DNA from: Candidatus Iainarchaeum sp.
Lineage (GTDB): Archaea > Iainarchaeota > Iainarchaeia > Iainarchaeales > JAAZKV01
Reading direction: 5' to 3'
NCBI GenBank assembly: GCA_026397035.1
Contig: JAPLVQ010000075.1
Coordinates: forward strand, 3,954-15,939
DNA length: 11,986 nucleotides
Positions within the stretch are counted from its first letter, which is position 1. Each line of letters starts with the position of its first letter. The position numbers were made by a program, and so were the translations under genes. Shown in pieces: positions 6,603 to 11,986 of this stretch. A model generated the notes under the pieces. It was not told where the DNA came from, made no database searches, and saw only the letters and a list, made by a program, of their open reading frames with translations.

Positions 6603-6612
6603 GGTTATAACC
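6603..6612. promoter_or_regulatory. palindrome GGTTATAACC containing a probable TATA box for the Bro-N gene
   Basis: This is a perfect 10-bp palindrome whose TTATAA centre would be a TATA box for the minus-strand Bro-N gene, giving a leader of roughly 35 nt. A factor binding the palindrome would block the core promoter, and self-repression by the Bro-N protein is one possibility. The rest of the 163-bp gap shows only A/T-rich runs. Confidence 0.4.
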
Positions 6613-6708
6613 AAAAATGAAGAAATGATTGTTTTTGATAAAAACGAGGTCAATTAGGATTTTTTGAAAGAATGGGTATTTTTTTTATTAAAATATTTAA
6701 TTTTAAAT

Positions 6709-7458
6709 TTAGTCATGTCCGCCGTCAATAACAATGTTGCTGCCCGTCAAATAAGCGGCATCATCTGAAGCCAAGAATAATATTAATTTTGCAATTTCTT
6801 CCGGGGTCGCGAATCTTTTGAGGTATATTTTATTTGTTTCTTCTTTGATAAACTCTTTTGAAAGGTTTTTGTTCATGTCGGTATCTACCCAGCCAGGGGC
6901 AACAGAGTTGACTCTAATTGTTGGGGCTAATTCTTTTGCCAAGTTTTTTGTTAGAGTTAATATTCCTGCTTTTGCTGCATCATAATCCATTGATTCTGGG
7001 TTAAAGCTATTTATTGCATTAGTTGATGCAATGTTAATAATTGAGCCAGTTTTCATTACTTTTGCGACTTGTTTTGAACACAAAAACAGTCCAATAAGGT
7101 TTACTTCAAGAGTCCTTTTCCAGTGCTCGGCACTTTTTTTATCAAATGGTTCATCATAAACTATTCCTGCATTATTCACAAGGACATCAATCTTGCCAAA
7201 TTCTTTAACTGCTTTGTTAAACAGTTGTTTGACTTCATCTTCACTTGAAACATCACATTCTATAGCAACTGCTTTGCCGCCCGATTTTTGTATTTCACTA
7301 ACCACTGTCGCTGCATTTTCTTTAGCATTTAACTCAAATTCAGAAACGTGGTAGTCCACAACAATACTGGCGCCTTCTTTAGCAAAAAGCAACGCCGTTG
7401 CTTTCCCGATTCCTCTCGAAGCACCGGTTACTAAAACAACTTTTCCTTTAAATTTCAT
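6709..7458 (-). CDS. short-chain dehydrogenase/reductase (FabG-like SDR)
   Basis: This 249-aa classical SDR has a complete active site. The cofactor loop is TGASRGIG (11-18), the structural motif NNAG (95-98), and the catalytic tetrad Asn120, Ser145 (INIAST), Tyr159 and Lys163 (YDAAK). The PGWVDTDM (188-195) and DGG (245-247) segments are also typical. Cofactor choice is ambiguous: Arg15 in the glycine loop favours NADP(H), while Asp35 after the second strand favours NAD(H). It closely resembles 3-oxoacyl-ACP reductases, but archaea usually lack the ACP pathway, so a sugar, alcohol or polyol oxidoreductase role is as likely. GAAGGTAAG precedes the ATG by a few bases. It is the last gene before the Bro-N promoter gap. 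Confidence 0.93.
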   Translation of the reverse strand: MKFKGKVVLVTGASRGIGKATALLFAKEGASIVVDYHVSEFELNAKENAATVVSEIQKSGGKAVAIECDVSSEDEVKQLFNKAVKEFGKIDVLVNNAGIVYDEPFDKKSAEHWKRTLEVNLIGLFLCSKQVAKVMKTGSIINIASTNAINSFNPESMDYDAAKAGILTLTKNLAKELAPTIRVNSVAPGWVDTDMNKNLSKEFIKEETNKIYLKRFATPEEIAKLILFLASDDAAYLTGSNIVIDGGHD

Positions 7459-7515
7459 AATACTTACCTTCTTAATAAATCCTTATAAAATCGATTAATC
7501 TTTTCATTTTATCAA

Positions 7516-7605
7516 TCATGCAACTCGGTTTGAAATTTCTCTCGTTTCATCCAGTTTGGGGGGCTTCCCACACACCGTGTTGCACATTCGAACCGGTTTA
7601 TTCAT
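7516..7605 (-). CDS. micro-ORF C (29 aa), member of a repeated small-protein family
   Basis: Its ATG overlaps the stop of the DUF523 gene (ATGA) and is preceded by GAGGCGA, a usable Shine-Dalgarno site. The core, residues 5-24, reads VRMCNTVCGKPPKLDETREI. It shares GTTCGAATG at the head, GAGAAATT near the end, and CCRAG-N-TGCATGAT over the stop with micro-ORF B, at exactly the same 78-nt spacing (head to stop); the centre is much diverged. It has two cysteines (C8, C12). It lies 57 bp upstream of the SDR start. The family is not recognised. Confidence 0.45.
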   Translation of the reverse strand: MNKPVRMCNTVCGKPPKLDETREISNRVA

Positions 7606-8000
7606 TTTGTCGCCTCGAGTATTTCTTTTAAATTTGTCTCAATTTCTTTTTCTGTGAAAACTTTTATACCATTTTGTTTCAATTCTTTTGTTAATATGCC
7701 GTCTCCAGAAATTAACTTCTCTGTAAAAGTGCCGTCATATATTTGCCCGCTGCCGCAAGAAGGCGATTTTGCTTTTAAAATAGCAAACTTGCAATTACTC
7801 ATTTTTGCAATTTTCAAAACTTCTTTTGCGCCATTAACAAAATTGGGTGTTACATCCACACCATTTTTTGTGAATACGTTGCCTTCTTTTATTTCAGCAG
7901 GCGTTCTCGGGGTTGGTAGCCCGCCAAGTTGTTCGGGACAAATAGGGTCGCCTTTGTAATTGCAATTTATTCCTGCCAAACAACCGCTCACAATAATCAT
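7602..8000 (-). CDS. DUF523 protein, TudS-like putative [4Fe-4S] desulfidase
   Basis: The 132-aa protein matches DUF523 along its length: SGCLAGINCNYKG (5-17), CPEQLGGLPTPRTPAEI (21-37), and KAKSPSCGSGQIYDGTF (76-92). The three cysteines conserved in the family, here Cys7, Cys13 and Cys82, hold a [4Fe-4S] cluster in TudS, the characterised DUF523 enzyme that removes sulfur from 2-thiouracil. I infer a similar thio-base desulfidase or cluster-dependent enzyme. Length is normal for stand-alone DUF523. GGTGA lies a few bases before the ATG, 16 bp after the stop of micro-ORF B, and the gene's own stop overlaps micro-ORF C. No obvious pathway partner is nearby. Confidence 0.85.
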   Translation of the reverse strand: MIIVSGCLAGINCNYKGDPICPEQLGGLPTPRTPAEIKEGNVFTKNGVDVTPNFVNGAKEVLKIAKMSNCKFAILKAKSPSCGSGQIYDGTFTEKLISGDGILTKELKQNGIKVFTEKEIETNLKEILEATK

Positions 8001-8016
8001 TTCTTCACCTTCAATA

Positions 8017-8112
8017 TCATGCAGCTTGGCCGGGAATTTCTCCGGTGTTAAAAGCTATTTCAGCTTTATCGTTTTCGCAAGCGCGCATTCGAACCTGTTT
8101 GTTTGAGTCCAT
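8017..8112 (-). CDS. micro-ORF B (31 aa), member of a repeated small-protein family
   Basis: This micro-ORF has the clearest ribosome-binding site of the family: GGTGAT four bases before the ATG, 12 bp after the lipoprotein stop. The core, residues 7-26, reads VRMRACENDKAEIAFNTGEI; the last 12 residues of that core are identical to micro-ORF A. It ends in AA-stop with the same GCA-TGA as micro-ORF C. The DUF523 start follows 16 bp later with its own GGTGA. There is no membrane segment. The family is not recognised. Confidence 0.5.
   Translation of the reverse strand: MDSNKQVRMRACENDKAEIAFNTGEIPGQAA
8035..8094 (-). repeat. 60-bp element shared with 5584-5643
   Basis: This is the second copy of the element in micro-ORF A, in the same orientation, 2451 bp away. 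51 of 60 positions are identical with no gaps. Confidence 0.75.
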
Positions 8113-8124
8113 AGTATCACCAAA

Positions 8125-8703
8125 CTACTTTTTGACAAGAACTTCTTTTGCTATATTCAAAGAATAAGATCTAATTCTGTATTCAAGATTGCTGTCTGAA
8201 AAAAAATTTATTGGCAAGTTAACATCTACTGAAAGTTTTTTTGATATTTGCGAACTTTCCTTCATGCACCACCAACCAATTGATTCTGTGTAAACACAAT
8301 TCTTGTCTTGGGAGCCACAAGTCATTTTGAATGGGTCATAAACTATTTCCCACCCACTTGGCTTGGCGGAAGCATCAACCTTTTTTTCTACTACAAAACT
8401 ATTTATGGAATATTTACAGACTTTAACTTCTTCCGCTGAAGTCAGTGTTACGTTAACAAAATTAGTGTCAATTTGATTAACACACAATTTTAGTCCATTT
8501 TCATTAACACACTCAAAATTATTACTTAAATTTACATCAATCACTGGGCATTGAGCAAATTCACAATTGGGGAGAGTTCTTCCAACTGCGGAACCATCCG
8601 GACAAAGCTTAGCTTCTTTCGTACACGCTTTAGGTGAATCAGTACAACCAAAAAGAATTGTTAAAACAAGCAATAAACCTAAAATAATAATAATTTTTTT
8701 CAT
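8125..8703 (-). CDS. small membrane lipoprotein of unknown function
   Basis: The 192-aa product starts MKKIIIILGLLLVLTILFGC, a signal peptide ending in a lipobox with Cys20 as the lipid site, so it is exported and tethered to the outer face of the membrane. After a short linker comes a Cys-rich motif, CTKEAKLCPDGSAVGR (27-42) continuing to C47 and C52, which recurs in many secreted archaeal and bacterial proteins and probably forms two disulfides. Residues 60-190 are beta-rich and contain five further cysteines. I do not recognise this domain. It begins 14 bp after micro-ORF D and is followed after 12 bp by micro-ORF B, so it is part of the operon. Confidence 0.8.
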   Translation of the reverse strand: MKKIIIILGLLLVLTILFGCTDSPKACTKEAKLCPDGSAVGRTLPNCEFAQCPVIDVNLSNNFECVNENGLKLCVNQIDTNFVNVTLTSAEEVKVCKYSINSFVVEKKVDASAKPSGWEIVYDPFKMTCGSQDKNCVYTESIGWWCMKESSQISKKLSVDVNLPINFFSDSNLEYRIRSYSLNIAKEVLVKK

Positions 8704-8717
8704 TTTAATCTACCAAT

Positions 8718-8918
8718 TTATCCAAGTACATAAAAGTTTGAAGTAGTATAAAAAATGTGCTGCCCAATAGTTGCTCCCATTCCAGGCATCTTGTTGCCAG
8801 CTAAAGCAATGCAGCCGCCGGTTTTGGCTGGGGAATCGAGGCCATTTGAAGCTTTTTCGCATTCCACGGGATGCATTTGAACCGGCTGAGCCTTAATTAT
8901 CTTATCTTTGTTATCCAT
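8718..8918 (-). CDS. micro-ORF D (66 aa), longest member of the repeated small-protein family
   Basis: I place the start at 8918, not at the upstream ATG at 8933, because GAGGTGGAT sits five bases before the inner ATG. Residues 13-32 read VQMHPVECEKASNGLDSPAK. Their first 11 positions match micro-ORF A as (V/I)x(M/T)HPxxC(D/E)KA, and the Val-x-Met head also matches B and C. The extra C-terminal part (33-66) is Gly-rich (TGGCIALAGNKMPGMGATIG) and ends with an aromatic stretch. It lies 30 bp after the CpXC stop and 14 bp before the lipoprotein start. The length and the strong ribosome-binding site make real translation most credible for this copy. Function is unknown. Confidence 0.6.
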   Translation of the reverse strand: MDNKDKIIKAQPVQMHPVECEKASNGLDSPAKTGGCIALAGNKMPGMGATIGQHIFYTTSNFYVLG

Positions 8919-8948
8919 TTTAATCCACCTCATCTCAATAAATTAATA

Positions 8949-9242
8949 TTAATTCTTCTTAACATCTTTGTAAAGTCCTCTATTCTCTAAGTCTTTAATT
9001 AAATTTTCCATGTTGCCATCTTTTGATACAAGCATTAAATCTATATCCATATCATGGAACACCAAAGGATTTTTTACTTGCGACTCTACTTTACATTTTG
9101 GACACTTAACTTTGTTTATCTCTCTGGCAAATAGCATCGTTAATAATTTAGGATCAAGAGTGACATTAATGCTATCGTAAAGATTGGCTTTGAATACTTG
9201 TCCGCATCTGCATTCAAGTTCACATTCATGCTTTGATGTCAT
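8949..9242 (-). CDS. CpXC-domain zinc-ribbon protein
   Basis: The 97-aa protein has two cysteine pairs, ECRCG (Cys11, Cys13) and CPKC (Cys47, Cys50), flanking the segment ANLYDSINVTLDPKLL, followed by PLVFHDMDIDLML. This order (two zinc-binding pairs around a YDSINVTLDP strand-helix and a YHDM-like end) is that of the CpXC domain, whose role is not established. It is probably a zinc-stabilised adaptor. I prefer the ATG at 9242; a TTG at 9248 in the same frame is an alternative. The gene overlaps the end of the M16 peptidase gene by 17 bp, so the two are co-transcribed and probably translationally coupled. Confidence 0.75.
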   Translation of the reverse strand: MTSKHECELECRCGQVFKANLYDSINVTLDPKLLTMLFAREINKVKCPKCKVESQVKNPLVFHDMDIDLMLVSKDGNMENLIKDLENRGLYKDVKKN

Positions 9243-10482
9243 TAGCAACAGCCCCGTTTTCTTTTTGTTCTATTGTTACCAAAGCATAATTCTGTTTTAG
9301 GTACTTCTTAGCTGTTTTCTGAACATCTTTTGCAGTTACTTCATTTATGTTCTTTTTGTAGTCATTAAAATATTTCCAAGCTTTTTGTTGTTCACAGCTA
9401 ATTAGTGAACTTGTATAGGGGTGCCGAAGCATTGGGTTTGTCTTTAATTCATTAGCTCGTTTTAATATTTTCTTTTTAGCTTTTTTTACTTCTTTTTCAC
9501 TTACAATATCCATTTTTCTTATTTGATCATGAATTATTTGAGTAACTAAAGGGATTTCTTTTCTGTCTGTGCTTACATGAACTGCTAGTTCACTGTAACT
9601 TTTTGTTGAACCCGTATTTGTTTGAACTGAGTAAGTCAAACCTCTTTTTTGCCGAATTTCTTCCATCAAACTTAGTTCTGGGCTTTCATCAAGAATGTTC
9701 TCAATGATTCCTAACGCTCTGGCACTTTTTCCTAGCTTGAGGGGAATCATGTAATTTATTCCAACGTAGGATGTTTGGACTGGTTTTTCTATTTTGATTA
9801 TTTTTGGTCCTTTAAACGTGTGGGGGTTAAAAGGAGTCGCCTTTGGTACTTTTCCTTTCTTGAGTACAAAGTGTTTCTTAACTAAAGGCAAAGGATTGTT
9901 GATGTTTCCATTTATTGCAAGAATTAAGTTGTTGGAAACAAAATACTTTTTCCAATGTTCTTCAAGCATTTTTTTGGTTATTCTTGTAATGCTTTCTTTG
10001 TTGCCAATTACTTCTAATGCGTTGGGGTGTTTGCCGTACAATGTTTCATCAAGTGTTATCATTAACTCGGATTGAACATAATCTTTATCCTGGTTCATTT
10101 CGTTTATTATTATCTTTTTTTCTTTCTCTACTTCTTGTTCATCAAAAACTGGCTTTTGAATAACATCAGCAAGAATTTCTAAAGCTCTTTGAAAATGTCT
10201 TTTTGGAACATCTATATAAAATTCAGTCGATCGAGGCCCAGTGTAAGCGTTAAAACTTCCGTTGATTTCATCAATTTCTTTTCTGATTTTTTGTGCAGAA
10301 CGAGTGGTAGAGCCTTCCCAAAGAATGTGTTCAACAAAATGACTTATTCCAGTGTTTCCTTTATTCTCATTAGAAGAACCAACATGAACACTTAACATAA
10401 TCAAAATCTTGTTTGACTTATTCTTCAGCAATAATATCTTTAACCCGCTTTTCAGCTTTTTTTTAATAATCTTTGTTTTCAC
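9226..10482 (-). CDS. M16-family zinc metallopeptidase (insulinase / processing-peptidase type)
   Basis: The 418-aa product is a single M16B-type chain with two halves. The inverted zinc site HFVEH has His48, Glu51 (catalytic) and His52. The distal ligand Glu128 (INEMNQDKD) lies 75 residues after His52, the spacing expected for the family. The second half keeps the Arg-Tyr pair region RGLTYSVQT. GSFNAYTGPRSTEFYI (75-90) is also typical of the first domain. No signal peptide is seen, so it is cytoplasmic and probably degrades or trims small peptides. The start codon is GTG. The gene heads the long minus-strand operon, and its promoter region is shared with the divergent CARF regulator, whose probable operator overlaps it. 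Confidence 0.93.
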   Translation of the reverse strand: MKTKIIKKKLKSGLKILLLKNKSNKILIMLSVHVGSSNENKGNTGISHFVEHILWEGSTTRSAQKIRKEIDEINGSFNAYTGPRSTEFYIDVPKRHFQRALEILADVIQKPVFDEQEVEKEKKIIINEMNQDKDYVQSELMITLDETLYGKHPNALEVIGNKESITRITKKMLEEHWKKYFVSNNLILAINGNINNPLPLVKKHFVLKKGKVPKATPFNPHTFKGPKIIKIEKPVQTSYVGINYMIPLKLGKSARALGIIENILDESPELSLMEEIRQKRGLTYSVQTNTGSTKSYSELAVHVSTDRKEIPLVTQIIHDQIRKMDIVSEKEVKKAKKKILKRANELKTNPMLRHPYTSSLISCEQQKAWKYFNDYKKNINEVTAKDVQKTAKKYLKQNYALVTIEQKENGAVANDIKA

Positions 10483-10505
10483 TCTTTATTACCATTGTAA
10501 TACTC

Positions 10506-10523
10506 GTATACATATTAGTATAC
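10506..10523. promoter_or_regulatory. operator-like repeat O1: GTATAC-N6-GTATAC
   Basis: Two GTATAC hexamers, each itself palindromic, stand 12 bp apart (10506-10511 and 10518-10523) around ATATTA. The site lies 24-41 bp upstream of the GTG start of the M16 gene, where its core promoter should be. ATGTATAC on the minus strand is the best TATA candidate at about -27. The same architecture recurs at 10556. Confidence 0.55.
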
Positions 10524-10555
10524 TATACTCATATTTAATACAACTGCTTTTAAAT

Positions 10556-10573
10556 GTATACTAAACAGTAGAC
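10556..10573. promoter_or_regulatory. operator-like repeat O2: GTATAC-N6-GTAGAC
   Basis: GTATAC (10556-10561), a 6-bp spacer, then GTAGAC (10568-10573) repeats the O1 design with one changed base, exactly 50 bp away. It ends 21 bp before the TATA box of the CARF regulator gene, a position suited to an activator or autoregulator. Confidence 0.55.
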
Positions 10574-10594
10574 TTTTTGCACTTAGGATATAAC

Positions 10595-10602
10595 TTTAAA
10601 TA
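10595..10602 (+). promoter_or_regulatory. TATA box of the CARF regulator gene (leaderless promoter)
   Basis: TTTAAATA is centred about 26 bp before the ATG at 10624, and there is no Shine-Dalgarno site. This fits a leaderless transcript that starts at the initiation codon and continues into hsdM. Confidence 0.55.
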
Positions 10603-10623
10603 CTAGCTTTACCAACTTTAAAC

Positions 10624-11217
10624 ATGGCAAGAGTACTGATAACCCCTATTTATGAGACTGGCTCAATATCCTTGGCAGTAAACAGATTTTCGATTGAAAG
10701 AGTATTTTTGTTAGTTTCAAAAAAGACTGATGATACCCAACAAGCGGCTGTCAAATACATAAAAGACCATTATGAAAAAATAATTGAAATTAAAGAGAAA
10801 AAAATTGAACTTTATGATCTGGTTGAAACTGCCCATCAAGTCAAAGACGTAATCGATGATTTGTCAAATACTGATGAGATTTACTTAAATATTTCCACTG
10901 GCCGAAGAACACAAGTATTGGGTATTTTATTTGCGGCTTACAAAAGACCAGATCGAATAAAAAAGATTTTCTATGTGGCGTCCGAAAATAACGAAATTAT
11001 CACAATCCCAATTTTAAGTCTAGATGTGACCCCAGCACAACAAAAGATATTGGAGAACATTGAAGAAATTGATAAAATCAGTGAGATGTCGACTGAAATT
11101 GAAGTAAGCAAAGCAATGGTTTACAGGGCAATAAAAGAACTCAAAGATAAAGGTCTAATTGAAGAAAGCGACAAAGGATACAAACTAACCGAAGCTGGGC
11201 GAATAGCAAAAATGTGA
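10624..11217 (+). CDS. CARF-winged-helix transcriptional regulator (Csa3-like)
   Basis: The 197-aa protein has a Rossmann-like N-terminal half starting MARVLITPIYETGSISLAVN, then IERVFLLVSKKTDD, and the ligand-site motif LNISTGRRTQ (88-97) followed by a helix. This is the CARF layout, in which the S/T-G-x-R segment contacts cyclic oligoadenylate or related nucleotides. Residues 134-195 form a winged helix-turn-helix: TPAQQKILENIEEIDKISEM, then EIEVSKAMVYRAIKELKDKG and a GYKLTEAGR wing. This domain order is that of Csa3 regulators of CRISPR loci. Here the next gene is hsdM, 27 bp downstream in the same direction, so it probably regulates restriction-modification. Two GTATAC-type repeats upstream are its likely operators. 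No cas gene is visible in the window. Confidence 0.85.
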   Translation: MARVLITPIYETGSISLAVNRFSIERVFLLVSKKTDDTQQAAVKYIKDHYEKIIEIKEKKIELYDLVETAHQVKDVIDDLSNTDEIYLNISTGRRTQVLGILFAAYKRPDRIKKIFYVASENNEIITIPILSLDVTPAQQKILENIEEIDKISEMSTEIEVSKAMVYRAIKELKDKGLIEESDKGYKLTEAGRIAKM

Positions 11218-11244
11218 TTGTTACAATTATACTGGTGCTGCACT

Positions 11245-11986
11245 ATGTTAGACATTAAAACTCTTGAATCTTGGCTCTGGGAAGCCGCTTGTAAAATAAG
11301 AGGCCCTGTGGACGCCCCAAAATATAAAGATTATATTCTGCCATTAATTTTTTTAAAGAGACTTTCAGATGTCTTTGACGAAGAAATTGAAAAACTAGTA
11401 AAAGAATATGGTGATAAAAAAACTGTTGAAGAATTAGTTGAAGAAGATCATTCCCTTGTTTGGTTTTATATTCCAAAAAATTCTCGCTGGTCAGAAATAT
11501 TCAAAAAAAGCACAAAAATTGGGGAATTTCTAACAGATGCTGTTAGAGCAATTGCAAGAGAGAATCCAAAACTTCAAGGAGTAATAGATATACGTGATTT
11601 CAACGAAACAGCGGCAGGACAAAGAACAATTAGCGATGATTCACTCAAGGCATTGATTGATGTTTTGAATAGACACAAACTTGGGCTAGGCGATGCAGAA
11701 CCAGATATTTTAGGAAGAGCATATGAATATTTGCTAAGAAAGTTTGCTGAAGGATCTGGACAAAGTGCAGGGGAATTCTACACTCCAAAAGAAGTTGCCA
11801 TACTAATGGCAAAAATAGTTGATCCCAGTGAAGGGGAGGAAGTCTATGACCCTTGTTTAGGCTCTGGGGGGCTTATCATAAAAACATATTTGCGCTTCAA
11901 AGAGAAATATGGGGATGATGCAAAAATAAAACCCTTACAATTTTTTGGGCAAGAATTACTACATGGAACTTATGCAATGGCCCGAA
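11245..11986 (+). CDS. hsdM: type I restriction-modification methyltransferase subunit HsdM, N-terminal part
   Basis: The frame begins at the ATG at 11245 with GGTG eight bases upstream and is cut by the right edge after 247 codons. It opens with the HsdM N-terminal helical domain (LESWLWEAACKIRGPVDAPK, then YILPLIFLKRLSDVFDEE). The AdoMet domain follows: YEYLLRKFAEGSGQSAGEFY, TPKEVAILMAKIV, and motif I DPCLGSGGLI. The catalytic NPPF motif would lie just beyond the window. HsdM methylates adenine in the site chosen by HsdS and forms a complex with HsdS and HsdR, whose genes should follow. It lies 27 bp after the CARF regulator and is almost certainly in its operon. Confidence 0.95.
   Translation, partial: MLDIKTLESWLWEAACKIRGPVDAPKYKDYILPLIFLKRLSDVFDEEIEKLVKEYGDKKTVEELVEEDHSLVWFYIPKNSRWSEIFKKSTKIGEFLTDAVRAIARENPKLQGVIDIRDFNETAAGQRTISDDSLKALIDVLNRHKLGLGDAEPDILGRAYEYLLRKFAEGSGQSAGEFYTPKEVAILMAKIVDPSEGEEVYDPCLGSGGLIIKTYLRFKEKYGDDAKIKPLQFFGQELLHGTYAMAR

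Noticed and set aside
6709..7458. Naming the SDR gene fabG.
   Set aside because: The motifs fit FabG, but the classical SDR family covers many substrates and archaea generally lack ACP-dependent fatty-acid synthesis, so the specific name is not supported.
7583..8095. GGTTCGAATGC-like stretches in micro-ORFs B and C (and GGTTCAAATGC in D) resemble a tRNA T-arm.
   Set aside because: The bases flanking the TTCGAAT loop do not pair as a T-stem, and no acceptor stem, D-arm or anticodon arm can be drawn around them. The shared bases fit the common Val-Arg-Met codons better.
5551..8112. The repeated elements between same-strand genes might be integron attC sites of a cassette array.
   Set aside because: The element ends are not consistently complementary, no RYYYAAC/GTTRRRY core boxes are found, and no integron integrase is visible. 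Copy C has partly complementary ends, but A and B do not.
10506..10573. Regularly spaced repeats beside a Csa3-like gene could be a CRISPR fragment.
   Set aside because: The repeats are only 18 bp, there are just two copies, they are themselves palindromic in design, and they lie in promoter position. They fit operators, not CRISPR repeats.

Overview
The window is AT-rich and archaeal. The clearest marker is a full-length archaeal/eukaryotic-type ribosomal protein L10e (uL16). Other support comes from a double Lrp/AsnC regulator, TATA boxes about 27 bp upstream of start codons that imply leaderless mRNAs, GGTGA-type Shine-Dalgarno sites, and small Cys-rich surface proteins. A DPANN lineage (Woesearchaeota- or Iainarchaeota-like) is my best guess, but nothing here proves a phylum.

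Layout, left to right. (1) 1-1310: the start of a branched-chain amino-acid-type ABC substrate-binding protein (minus, cut by the edge) diverges from a tandem Lrp/AsnC regulator (plus). A TAATAA-AC-TTATTA palindrome lies between them, and the lrp gene ends at a strong hairpin shared with the convergent L10e gene. (2) 1326-3229: L10e with an unusual 65-residue Ala/Pro/Thr/Lys tail (minus) diverges from an EamA/DMT-type transporter (plus). (3) 3268-4948: two minus-strand surface proteins. One is short and looks truncated. The other is 395 aa with a signal peptide, two TNAH-type repeats, Ig-like regions and a C-terminal membrane anchor. (4) 10482 down to 5127: a long run of minus-strand genes: M16 peptidase, CpXC zinc-ribbon protein, lipoprotein, DUF523 (TudS-like), SDR oxidoreductase, then (after a 163-bp promoter gap) Bro-N/DinD-like protein and HIT hydrolase. 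Four of the gaps between these genes are occupied by tiny open frames (29-66 codons) with Shine-Dalgarno sites or ATGA overlaps. Three of them align without gaps, and the fourth shares their core. I regard this as the most likely undescribed element in the window. (5) 10483-11986: a CARF-winged-helix regulator (Csa3-like) on the plus strand sits 27 bp upstream of, and probably co-transcribed with, a type I restriction-modification methyltransferase (hsdM, cut by the right edge). Its promoter carries two copies of a GTATAC-N6-GTAtAC operator. One copy overlaps the probable promoter of the divergent M16 peptidase gene.

How the genes may work together: the right end reads as a defence module in which a nucleotide-sensing CARF regulator controls a type I R-M operon and possibly the divergent peptidase operon. 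The left end reads as amino-acid sensing (Lrp) beside amino-acid uptake. The central operon is an accessory mixture of small enzymes separated by the repeated micro-ORFs. No tRNA, rRNA, CRISPR array or transposase was seen.
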